This document shows, piece after piece, positions 19,940 to 28,630 of a DNA stretch of 64,000 nucleotides. Source of the DNA: Octadecabacter sp. (GTDB lineage: Bacteria > Pseudomonadota > Alphaproteobacteria > Rhodobacterales > Rhodobacteraceae); contig JABBAI010000091.1 in the NCBI GenBank assembly GCA_018608045.1, positions 1 to 64,000 of the forward strand, in the 5' to 3' direction. The notes beneath the pieces are model-generated. The model worked only from the letters and a program-made list of their open reading frames with translations. It was not told the origin of the DNA and did not search any database. Made by a program: the position numbers and the translations under genes. Position 1 is the stretch's first letter. Each line of letters opens with the position of its first letter.

Positions 19940-20157
19940 GACGGACCTCCCTCGGGCTAGGTAAATAAGTGTCTTAGTTTCGATATAGGGAACGCCGCGC
20001 GTCGGCAATCTCACCGCGACACAAAATTACGTGCAAAACGTCGCAAACGTTACGTCCGCAAATAAGCGCCCAGCGACGTGCGATGCCCCTTGAGAACGCA
20101 GGCATGCGCGGGTTATGCATATGCACTTGAAATATTGACCCATCAGGGATTGCCGTA

Positions 20158-20628
20158 ATGGACAAGATACCGCTTACACGTGCTGGATTTGACAAATTGG
20201 ATGCTGAATTGAAGCATCTGAAATCTGTCGAACGTCCGTTGATTATCCGCGCCATTTCCGAGGCACGCGAACATGGCGATTTGTCCGAAAACGCGGAATA
20301 CCATTCTGCCAAGGAAAAGCAGTCGTTCATTGAAGGGCGCGTGAAGGAACTTGAGGGCGTGATTTCGCTGGCCGATGTGATCGACCCTAGCAAGCTTAGT
20401 GGTACAATTAAATTTGGCGCGCACGTCACGATGGTGGACGAGGATACGGACAAAGAAACGTCCTATCAGATCGTTGGCGAATACGAGGCGGATATCGAAA
20501 ACGGGCGCTTGAACCTGAAATCTCCTATTGCGCGTGCGCTTATTGGTAAAGAAGAAGGCGACAGCGTAGAAGTACGCACGCCCGGTGGTGTTAAGTCCTA
20601 CGAGATCCTGACAATCGTCTTTAAATAA
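20158..20628 (+). CDS. greA: Transcription elongation factor GreA
   Basis: [38 protein letters not shown]. Confidence 0.97.
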   Translation: MDKIPLTRAGFDKLDAELKHLKSVERPLIIRAISEAREHGDLSENAEYHSAKEKQSFIEGRVKELEGVISLADVIDPSKLSGTIKFGAHVTMVDEDTDKETSYQIVGEYEADIENGRLNLKSPIARALIGKEEGDSVEVRTPGGVKSYEILTIVFK

Positions 20629-20639
20629 GTTCCATTCAA

Positions 20640-21650
20640 ATGGCGGATCGTTCAAACAAAGCAGATGTGCCGCTCCGGTCCGGGGCGCGGGACGAGGGCG
20701 TTCGCGTCACCGCGATTGAGGTGATTGCCATCGTGATCAGCCTGATTTGGCTGGTCGGCGTTGCGCTATTTTTTCTTGTTCTGCCAAGCGAAGGCGACGG
20801 GGCCGCAACTGTCTATTCATTGCGTTTTGTTATGACGCTGATGGCAATTTTCCTGCCGATCGCGATGGTCTGGATTGCGGCGATGGCGGCCCGATCCGCT
20901 AAGATTGTGCGGACCGAAAGCCAGCGGTTGCAGGCCGCAATTGATGCAATGCGTCAGACCTATGTGGCCGACCGTCAATCCCGTGGAACGGGGATGGAAC
21001 CGACTGTTGAACGTAAGTTGAACGAAATTGCACGGGCCACGCAAACGACGGAAACAACACTGGCGACCTTTGCGACATCACGGCCCGCCGCTAAGACGGC
21101 TGTAACGCCTACACCTGCGGCGAAGGGTGACGATCAACCAAGCCTCGCGCTGGGCACCATCGCTGAGGATATCACGCCGCCGATTTCCAAGCCGGACCTT
21201 GTGCGCGCGTTGAACTTTCCCGACACCGACACTGATGAAGTCGGGTTTGCCGCGCTGCGCCGTGCCCTCAAAGACCGTACCGCCAAGCAATTGATCCAAG
21301 CCAGCCAAGACGTCCTGACATTGATGAGCCAGGATGGCATTTACATGGATGACCTGCGCCCTGACCGCGTGCGCCCCGACATCTGGCGCCGCTTTGCTTA
21401 CGGTGAACGCGGCAAAGCCGTCGCCGCACTTGGTGGGATTAGGGACCGATCATCGCTTGCGCTGACGTCTGGACGGATGCGAGAAGACGCGATTTTCCGT
21501 GATGCGGCGCACCACTTTTTGCGCAAATACGATCAGATGCTCGTCGCGTTCGAAGCCCAAGCCAGCGACGAAGATATTGCAGCATTGGCCGAAACCCGCA
21601 CCAGCCGCGCGTTTATGTTGCTGGGCCGTGTAACAGGCGCGTTTGACTAA
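20640..21650 (+). CDS. Conserved hypothetical membrane-anchored protein
   Basis: ORF 336 aa with two N-terminal TM segments; directly follows greA. Confidence 0.8.
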   Translation: MADRSNKADVPLRSGARDEGVRVTAIEVIAIVISLIWLVGVALFFLVLPSEGDGAATVYSLRFVMTLMAIFLPIAMVWIAAMAARSAKIVRTESQRLQAAIDAMRQTYVADRQSRGTGMEPTVERKLNEIARATQTTETTLATFATSRPAAKTAVTPTPAAKGDDQPSLALGTIAEDITPPISKPDLVRALNFPDTDTDEVGFAALRRALKDRTAKQLIQASQDVLTLMSQDGIYMDDLRPDRVRPDIWRRFAYGERGKAVAALGGIRDRSSLALTSGRMREDAIFRDAAHHFLRKYDQMLVAFEAQASDEDIAALAETRTSRAFMLLGRVTGAFD

Positions 21651-22225
21651 ACCGGCCACACCATCGTTTCCGAACTTTTGAAGCCGAACACATGGCGCAA
21701 CAGGCCAAGGTGCTGCGTGTCAGTCGCCACAAATCCTTGGCGTTCATATAAGGCACGGGCGCGCGGGTTGGTGTCGATCACATCGAGGCGCACCTCGCCG
21801 TAGCCGCGCGCTTTTGCCTCTGCGCACACCGCGTCCAGCAGTGCCGTGCCAACACCTTTGCCCCGCGCGCGATTACTGATAAATATCCCGTCCATCAAAA
21901 AGCGTGCATTTTTGGTGTCGCGTTCCAGCAAGGATATCAGCCCGATCCGCCACAGGCTTGCAACCCAACCATAGTGCTTTGCCATGTCCCGCGCCTTGCC
22001 GCCCACCAGCGCGCCGTCGTGGGTTTTGAATCCCGCAACGCCCAGCAAATGGCCATCATCATCGCGCGCACACAGCGCATCGGTGGGATCCAGAACATCA
22101 TTCACAAAAGCGATACCGCGATGGTCTGGCCCCATGACTATGTTAAGCTTAAGGCCAAAGGCCTCCCAATACAGAACCGCAATTTTACCGCGTTCATCGT
22201 CGGAAAACCCTAGAGAGGTTTTCAT
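21647..22225 (-). CDS. GNAT family N-acetyltransferase
   Basis: GIFISNRARGKGVGTALLDAVCAEAKARGYGEVRLDVIDTNPRARALYERQGF. Confidence 0.9.
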   Translation of the reverse strand: MKTSLGFSDDERGKIAVLYWEAFGLKLNIVMGPDHRGIAFVNDVLDPTDALCARDDDGHLLGVAGFKTHDGALVGGKARDMAKHYGWVASLWRIGLISLLERDTKNARFLMDGIFISNRARGKGVGTALLDAVCAEAKARGYGEVRLDVIDTNPRARALYERQGFVATDTQHLGLLRHVFGFKSSETMVWPV

Positions 22226-23049
22226 GGCGATACTCCGAAAATCCAGCCTTCTGATGTGGGCGATACGTTAAGGGTCGCGGTCAATTCAGCGGCTGGCATG
22301 TCGGCGATCAGTTCGGTCAAGACATGCATCTGAACTGCGTCCTTGATGGGGTGTTCATTAAGGCGCGGGGTGATGTGGTGGTTGTAAAGGGATGGCCAGA
22401 CCTCAACAAATGCGACGGGGCGGTCGAGGGGCTCGAACGGCCAAACGGCGATGCGATCTTTGAACATTTGACGCAAGCGGTGCAACACGGGCATCCCCAT
22501 CATAACCTGGCTTCCCACTGCACCCGGGTAGGCAAGCTGCCACAGCGTAAACGCCCCTGATGCCATGTCTTCGACTGTGCGCCGTTCCGCAAAGGGGGTC
22601 GTGTCACGGTCCGATTTGTGCGTCGACAGGAATTCGGTCGCGGCGGATTTCGGGCATCCCCAGAACGGACCACACCCGCCCATGTTGCGGTTAATCTCGC
22701 TCGCGATGTCGTAGCGATTGTTGGACTTTGGGTGATCCTCAATTCGTTCTGCAAACCAAGACCATACCGCCAATGGGTCGTCGGACCCTGTTAAAGCTTG
22801 GCCGAAACCAGCGGGATAGCCGAACGCGAAATCGAAGCCTAAGAACAGACGCCGCCCCGCGGAAAGTTCGGTTTCGATCAGATCAGCCAGCCATGGTTCA
22901 ACGGCTTGACGACTGTGAAAATACAGGGGCGCGAACTGCTGCCCGTATCGCTTGACACTAACCCAAATCGCATCAGCGCAGGGTTTGACGGACTTTTGTA
23001 CGCCGCCGGACCAATCCACAGTCACAACGGTATCAAAGGTCACATCCAC
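22222..23049 (-). CDS. Uncharacterised protein with RNase-H-like-fold-style motifs, coupled to mobA
   Basis: VVTVDWSGG...FLGFDFAFGYP...; overlaps mobA 3' end. Confidence 0.8.
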   Translation of the reverse strand: MDVTFDTVVTVDWSGGVQKSVKPCADAIWVSVKRYGQQFAPLYFHSRQAVEPWLADLIETELSAGRRLFLGFDFAFGYPAGFGQALTGSDDPLAVWSWFAERIEDHPKSNNRYDIASEINRNMGGCGPFWGCPKSAATEFLSTHKSDRDTTPFAERRTVEDMASGAFTLWQLAYPGAVGSQVMMGMPVLHRLRQMFKDRIAVWPFEPLDRPVAFVEVWPSLYNHHITPRLNEHPIKDAVQMHVLTELIADMPAAELTATLNVSPTSEGWIFGVSP

Positions 23050-23612
23050 ATCGCTGCCTGCGCCAGATCGTCCGGTGTGTTGATGTTGAAAAACGATGGC
23101 GGCGTTGTGTCTGGGAACATCGCGATTGCTGCGCCGTGGCTTGTTGTAAAGGCGCGGACCTTTCGCCCGCCGTCTTCCAGAAACGTCGCCAAAGCAGTAT
23201 GCAGCGTCACGGGCCAGATGCCAAACGTGCCATGGTCGCCGTCGGATGTGGCTGCTATGGCAAGGCCCCCTTCGCCAGCCATTAAAAGATTGGGCACAAG
23301 ATCACAGGGAAAAAACGGCGTGTCGACCGCGGCGGTCACAATATGGGTTTCACCAATAGACTGCGCCCATTCCAGCCCCGCAAGAACCCCGGCAAGCGGG
23401 CCGAGGTGACCCGACATTGTGTCTTCAATGATTTGCAAACCCGTGTTGATCGGATTGTTTGAATTGACGGCCATTGCACTGACCTGCGGTTCAAGGCGGT
23501 CTGCGCAAAGATCAAGTAAGCGCCGCCCGCCAAGTTGCAAATCCGCCTTGGCTACGTCGCCCATCCGCGCCCCGCGCCCACCCGCAAGGATCAAGCCAAT
23601 AGGTTCACGCAT
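23040..23612 (-). CDS. mobA: Molybdenum cofactor guanylyltransferase
   Basis: GLILAGGRGARMGDVAKADLQLGGRRLLD signature. Confidence 0.94.
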   Translation of the reverse strand: MREPIGLILAGGRGARMGDVAKADLQLGGRRLLDLCADRLEPQVSAMAVNSNNPINTGLQIIEDTMSGHLGPLAGVLAGLEWAQSIGETHIVTAAVDTPFFPCDLVPNLLMAGEGGLAIAATSDGDHGTFGIWPVTLHTALATFLEDGGRKVRAFTTSHGAAIAMFPDTTPPSFFNINTPDDLAQAAMWM

Positions 23613-23720
23613 TGTTGGTCTGCTCCTTAAGGTCGCTGGTCCGGCGCGTTCATACTCCGTCTCTCGTTGTCAAAACGATGCACCAAGGCTATGGCGGATG
23701 AAACGATAATGTAAGGCGAT

Positions 23721-24446
23721 ATGATGTCAGCGGGCAGCGAAAAATCCTACTACTGGGCGGGCTTCCGTATGGGGATGCCATTCTTGTTGGTTGTCATTCC
23801 GTTTGGAATGCTGTTCGGCGTGGTCGCCACGGAGGCAGGGTTCACCAGTTTTCAAACCATGGCATTTTCGTCCGTTGTATTTGCTGGCGCATCGCAGTTC
23901 GCGGCGCTGCAATTGATGGTCGAAGACGCGCCGATTTTGATTGTGATCGTGACCGCGTTGGCTGTGAATTTACGCATGGCGATGTATTCAGCCTCCCTCG
24001 CTGTGTGGTTGGGCGAAGCACCGCTGTGGAAACGCGCCTTGATTGCATACGTCAACGTTGACCAAAGCTATGCAGTGTCTATCAACCGGTTTGAGGATGA
24101 ACCCCACTTGACGCTTTCCCAGCGGATTGCGTTTTTCTTCGGGGCGGTGTCGCCGGTTTGCCCGATGTGGGTCGTGGCAACGGCGTTAGGGATTTGGGTT
24201 GGCGATGCTATTCCTGATTGGATGGCCCTCGATTTTGCGGTGCCGATTTGTTTTCTGGCCATTATCGCACCGATGATGCGGACGCTGGCACATATGTTGT
24301 CGGCGGTTACGTCGATTGTTCTGGCGCTGCTGTTCGCGGGGCTGCCTTATAATCTGGGGCTTTTGATCGCCGCCCTGATCGCCATGATGATAGGTGCCCA
24401 AATCGAAGTCTGGATGACCCGCAAAGCAGGGCGGGCAGCGTCATGA
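23721..24446 (+). CDS. azlC: AzlC family branched-chain amino acid exporter subunit
   Basis: PFGMLFGVVATEAGFTSFQTMAFSSVVFAGASQFAAL. Confidence 0.93.
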   Translation: MMSAGSEKSYYWAGFRMGMPFLLVVIPFGMLFGVVATEAGFTSFQTMAFSSVVFAGASQFAALQLMVEDAPILIVIVTALAVNLRMAMYSASLAVWLGEAPLWKRALIAYVNVDQSYAVSINRFEDEPHLTLSQRIAFFFGAVSPVCPMWVVATALGIWVGDAIPDWMALDFAVPICFLAIIAPMMRTLAHMLSAVTSIVLALLFAGLPYNLGLLIAALIAMMIGAQIEVWMTRKAGRAAS

Positions 24447-24772
24447 ACGAACACTACATCTGGACGGTCATTTTGGTGCTGGGTGTTGGCACCTATCTGA
24501 TCCGGTTTTCGTTCCTCGGCCTGATCGGGGGTAAGGATTTGCCCGAATGGGTGTTGCGACACCTGCGTTACACGGCTGTTGCTGTCTTGCCCGGATTGAT
24601 CGCGCCGCTGGTGTTGTGGCCCGCCGCGACAGGGGGCGACGTCGATCCTGCACGTCTGAGTGCGGCCCTTGTGACGTTTGGCATAGGGTTGCTCACGAGC
24701 AACGTTATCGCCGCCATCCTGTGCGGAGGCGCGACATTGTTCGGGATGATCTGGGTGTTGGGCGCTTACTGA
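24443..24772 (+). CDS. azlD: AzlD family protein
   Basis: ATGA overlap with azlC; GVGTYLIRFSFL...LRYTAVAVLPGLIAP. Confidence 0.92.
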   Translation: MNEHYIWTVILVLGVGTYLIRFSFLGLIGGKDLPEWVLRHLRYTAVAVLPGLIAPLVLWPAATGGDVDPARLSAALVTFGIGLLTSNVIAAILCGGATLFGMIWVLGAY

Positions 24773-25389
24773 TCCGCGGTAAGCGCGGCGTCGATTTCAG
24801 CTGCGGCGATTGATTTGTCGTCGGCGTCGTTTTCGCGGTATTCACGTTCGCGCACACCAGGAAGTTTTGCGAACACGTCGGACAGATTGTTCGGGAAAAA
24901 TGTTTGCCTGATCGATTCAAATCCGGGCAGTTGGGCCAACATCCGTGACGTATGCGTTGTGCATGCCGCCTGCGGTGTCGGACCATTGGCGATGGCCAAA
25001 CGCATCGCCTGTTCTGCAACCTGCGGGGACACATCGATTTCTTGGATAAGCGTGTAGAACGTGACGCGCGAATGGAAAGACAGATAGAACTGTTCAATCC
25101 GCGGCGTTATCCCGAAGTGCACGTCGTTGCGTTCGGGAATAGAAGAATGGCCAAAGCTGCCCGCGGGGTCCCAAAGAACCCGCTGACTTGCGTTGATCAG
25201 CAGCCCTGTGTGCGCACCATTGCCGGACCCTGTGTTCTTCATTGTCATCAACGTCAGGCGCTTTGGGCCGGGGTGGACATACGCCACGCGGTCAATGTCC
25301 GCTTGCGGCGCGAGAACTTCGTCGCGGCCAGCAGTACAGGCTGCCAGAGCGAGAGGGGCCGAAAGAACAAAGGCGCGACGTTTCATCAT
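24766..25389 (-). CDS. Uncharacterised lipoprotein-like protein
   Basis: Signal MMKRRAFVLSAPLALAACTAG with lipobox LAAC. Confidence 0.82.
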   Translation of the reverse strand: MMKRRAFVLSAPLALAACTAGRDEVLAPQADIDRVAYVHPGPKRLTLMTMKNTGSGNGAHTGLLINASQRVLWDPAGSFGHSSIPERNDVHFGITPRIEQFYLSFHSRVTFYTLIQEIDVSPQVAEQAMRLAIANGPTPQAACTTHTSRMLAQLPGFESIRQTFFPNNLSDVFAKLPGVREREYRENDADDKSIAAAEIDAALTADQ

Positions 25390-25392
25390 GAT

Positions 25393-25527
25393 TTAACCGT
25401 TGATAATCGCGAGAAGGATGAGCGCGATGATGATTGCGATAGATGCCTTCGTGACCATGCTCATGAAGCCATTAAATGTCTTTTCCTGAACGTCGGTGTT
25501 CATTTCGCCATGCTTGTGATCAGCCAT
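25393..25527 (-). CDS. aa3-type cytochrome c oxidase subunit IV-like small protein (44 aa)
   Basis: Manual translation MADHKHGEMNTDVQEKTFNGFMSMVTKASIAIIIALILLAIING*. Confidence 0.82.
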   Translation of the reverse strand: MADHKHGEMNTDVQEKTFNGFMSMVTKASIAIIIALILLAIING

Positions 25528-25591
25528 TGTGTGTTCCCTTTGGTTCGATTTGTGATGGCTCTAGCCGATTCATGACGCCTTGTCAGCCCTG

Positions 25592-26041
25592 TCAGGTCGT
25601 CGCATCGCCTTTGGTGTCTTCTTCGTCCAGATCCTGAGCAAGGCGAAACCCGATGCGATTGGGTTCTTCTGCCTCCACGTCTTTGGGCAAGGCGCGCAGC
25701 ATCACGGACAATTGGGTGACGTGCTGGACCAGTTGGGTTTTTGTGCCCGACGGGTCCAATCCGTAAAACGTCACGATATCAGGGTCATAATACCCCATGC
25801 CTTCGATCTTGATGACACCGGAACTGTCCCCCGCGAACTCTTGGGTGTTATCCAACGTCTTTTCAAAATTCTGGATATATATGATCAACCGCTCATACGC
25901 CCAACGCGCTGGGCTTTTGGGGCCGCTCGGTTGTTTGATCTCATCAGGGGTGGCCGTGTTCGGGTCAACATGGACTTCGTGCATACGCGGCAATGCGGAT
26001 GCTTCAAACGCTTCGGCAGAAGTGGCGATTTTGTCGTCCAT
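25592..26041 (-). CDS. Conserved hypothetical protein (possibly DUF6173)
   Basis: Intact 149-aa ORF; RWAYERLIIYIQNFEKTLD.. Confidence 0.75.
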   Translation of the reverse strand: MDDKIATSAEAFEASALPRMHEVHVDPNTATPDEIKQPSGPKSPARWAYERLIIYIQNFEKTLDNTQEFAGDSSGVIKIEGMGYYDPDIVTFYGLDPSGTKTQLVQHVTQLSVMLRALPKDVEAEEPNRIGFRLAQDLDEEDTKGDATT

Positions 26042-26056
26042 GGGGCGTCCTTACTG

Positions 26057-26518
26057 TTACAACGGCAAGGCTGTGGTGTCTTTGATATTCTCCATAACGA
26101 AACTTGCCGAAATATCCGATACAGAAATCCGTGACGTCAGCCGTTTGTAGAAAACATCATAGGCGGCGACGTCGGCCAGACGTACCATCAGCACATAATC
26201 CAGATCGCCCGTCATGCGCTGCGCGGATGTGATTTCAGGCAGGGCGGCGACAGCGGATGCAAAATCACGCCGCCATGTATCCGAGTGGTGGTCCGTGCGG
26301 ATCAGGACCAGCGCGCTAAGCGGGCAGCCGATCTTGATGGGATCGAGCAATGCGACCCGGGCGCGGATGATGCCACTGCCTTCCATCGCTTTGATGCGCC
26401 GCCAGCAGGCATTACGCGACAACGACACGGCGTCCGAGATTGCATCGACAGACCGAGTGGCGTCTTGTTGCAAAATCGTCAGGATACGGTGGTCGATTGT
26501 ATCTAATTTATCCAACAT
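26057..26518 (-). CDS. Lrp/AsnC family transcriptional regulator
   Basis: LDTIDHRILTILQQDATRSVDAISDAVSLSRNACWRRIKAMEGSGII. Confidence 0.94.
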   Translation of the reverse strand: MLDKLDTIDHRILTILQQDATRSVDAISDAVSLSRNACWRRIKAMEGSGIIRARVALLDPIKIGCPLSALVLIRTDHHSDTWRRDFASAVAALPEITSAQRMTGDLDYVLMVRLADVAAYDVFYKRLTSRISVSDISASFVMENIKDTTALPL

Positions 26519-26623
26519 ATTGGGACTATATCCCGCTATATCCTCAAGTGCCTAGTGTCTTTGGGACGAAATATCATGCCCGCGGGGTTATTGTTTGCGG
26601 ACATGACATAACAGGGGAACATC

Positions 26624-26860
26624 ATGACCGATCAAAGCCAACCCACACGTCAAAGCCTTTTGGATCGCTGGTTTCTGGCGCACCCGTCGTCGGTGGATGA
26701 GACTTATGTCCAACACATGCGTTTCGCGCTGGGCTTTGCGTTCTGGCTCATTGCGGCTGGGATTGCAGCGCTTGTTCATGCGGTCTTTCCCGCGATGTGT
26801 GAAACCACAGCCAGCCGGATTTTGCGTAAATTGGTCGCGCGCATGGACGCGCGTCACTGA
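26624..26860 (+). CDS. Small membrane protein (DUF6356-like)
   Basis: MTDQSQPTRQSLLDRWFLAHPSSVDETYVQHMRFALGFAFWLIAAGIAALVHAVFP... Confidence 0.8.
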   Translation: MTDQSQPTRQSLLDRWFLAHPSSVDETYVQHMRFALGFAFWLIAAGIAALVHAVFPAMCETTASRILRKLVARMDARH

Positions 26861-26861
26861 T

Positions 26862-27593
26862 ATGTGCCGCATTGCCGCCTACATCGGGCCATCCATCCCT
26901 TTGGAAAACATCATCGTGCGCCCGACCCATTCGTTACTTGAGCAAAGCCAACACGCAACGCAGGCGAAGCTCGCTGTGAATGGGGACGGGTTTGGTATCG
27001 CTTGGTATGATCGCGATGCGGAACCGGGGGTTTACCGGGATGTGTTGCCGGCGTGGGCAGACGGTAATCTGACCAGCCTGTGCCGCATGGTGCGCTCGCG
27101 CCTTTTCATTGCCCATGTCCGCGCAAGCACAGTCGGCGAAACCATGCGGCAGAATTGCCATCCGTTCAGTTACGGGCGGTGGTCGTTTTGTCATAACGGT
27201 CAGGTCCCGCATTTCGCCAGTATTGAAAGGCGTCTTGAGGCTGATTTGCCAGACCATCTTTATGCTGCGCGCGGGGGATCAACGGACAGTGAACTTCTGT
27301 TTTTGACGCTTTTGGCAAACGGGTTGGATGATGACCCAGCGCGTGCGATGGCCACGACATTGGACAAAATTGGAACAGGTCCTGATCCAGTTAAGATCAC
27401 CTGCGTGTTTACGGATGGGCAGACGCTGTATGGATATCGCTATGCGTCGCGCGGGACAGCGCCCACTTTGTATGCGTCGGGTGTGCTGGACAATGGCGGT
27501 AAGGCGTTTGCGTCAGAACCCTTGGATGGAGGCGCATGGGATGCCGTACCCGTAAACCAAATCCATATCCTAAGCAGCCTTCAGACAGCCTGA
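26862..27593 (+). CDS. Class II glutamine amidotransferase (YafJ-like)
   Basis: MCRIAAYIGP with Cys2; AHVRAST, NCHPFSYGRWSFCHNG. Confidence 0.92.
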   Translation: MCRIAAYIGPSIPLENIIVRPTHSLLEQSQHATQAKLAVNGDGFGIAWYDRDAEPGVYRDVLPAWADGNLTSLCRMVRSRLFIAHVRASTVGETMRQNCHPFSYGRWSFCHNGQVPHFASIERRLEADLPDHLYAARGGSTDSELLFLTLLANGLDDDPARAMATTLDKIGTGPDPVKITCVFTDGQTLYGYRYASRGTAPTLYASGVLDNGGKAFASEPLDGGAWDAVPVNQIHILSSLQTA

Positions 27594-28606
27594 AACCAAT
27601 AGGCCCCATCGCCCAAAATCCGCGTTGCTTGCCCCGTTTGGTCGAGGTGATTTAAGTGCGCCAGCGCTTCTACAAGCGCCAATCCATATTCACCCTCACC
27701 GATGTCACGCTTGAACAAAACCTTGAAACAATCCCCCGCCCGTTGCGGCGTTTCAATATGGGTAAGGAGGCGTTTAAGCGCGCCATGATGATTTTCGATA
27801 AGTTGCTGCAACCGCTTGGGCAGCCCCGTGAAAGGCAATTTATGGCCGCCCAGCACCAGTTGATCGGCGCGCGCATATGGCGCCAGACGTTCGCACGCCT
27901 CAATCCATTCTGCTAACGGATCGGCGTCCGGTTCTGTCGGGTAAACGCCAATATTGGGGCTGATGGATGGAAGCAGCTGATCGCCCCCAATCACCAGATT
28001 GTCGTCTTGTGACCAGAACGTCGCGTGTTCGGGTGCATGGCCGTTGCCCATGCGAATATCCCACGTGCGCCCGCCCATTTGGATCGTGCCGCCCTCCTGC
28101 AGGCGGGTGAAGCCCAGCGGCATAGGATGCACGCAGTCGGCAAAATTAAACGGGCGGTCGTTGCGGCGTTTGGCCAAAATTGCGGCGTCCATTCCAGCAC
28201 GTTCGTAAAATTCGATGGAGCGGGTCGGGTAGGCGGGCTGTTCATCCAGTGTCAGCATCCGGGCCATAAGCCATGCAGTCCGTGGCATCGCCAATTCGGC
28301 ACCTGCGTCCTGAAACCAACCTGCAAGCCCGATGTGATCGGGGTGGTGGTGCGTTCCAATCACCCGCGTGACAGATTTTCCCGCCAATGGTCCGGCAAGC
28401 AAATCTTCCCAGATCGCGCGGGTTTTTTTTGAGTCAAACCCGGTGTCGATGATGGTCCAGCCGTCCCCGTCATCCAGCGCGTAGACATTCACATGATCCA
28501 GTGCCATCGGCAGCGGCAAACGCATCCAAAGCACGCCATCTGCGATTTCAATTGCATCGCCGTGTTCGGGCGGGTCCGGCCAAGGGTAGCGGATCAGATC
28601 AGTCAT
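27581..28606 (-). CDS. MBL fold metallo-hydrolase
   Basis: VIGTHHHPDHIGLAGW metal motif, GHAPEHATFW. Confidence 0.93.
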   Translation of the reverse strand: MTDLIRYPWPDPPEHGDAIEIADGVLWMRLPLPMALDHVNVYALDDGDGWTIIDTGFDSKKTRAIWEDLLAGPLAGKSVTRVIGTHHHPDHIGLAGWFQDAGAELAMPRTAWLMARMLTLDEQPAYPTRSIEFYERAGMDAAILAKRRNDRPFNFADCVHPMPLGFTRLQEGGTIQMGGRTWDIRMGNGHAPEHATFWSQDDNLVIGGDQLLPSISPNIGVYPTEPDADPLAEWIEACERLAPYARADQLVLGGHKLPFTGLPKRLQQLIENHHGALKRLLTHIETPQRAGDCFKVLFKRDIGEGEYGLALVEALAHLNHLDQTGQATRILGDGAYWFQAV

Positions 28607-28630
28607 GCGGTCTGCCTACCCCGTTTGCGA

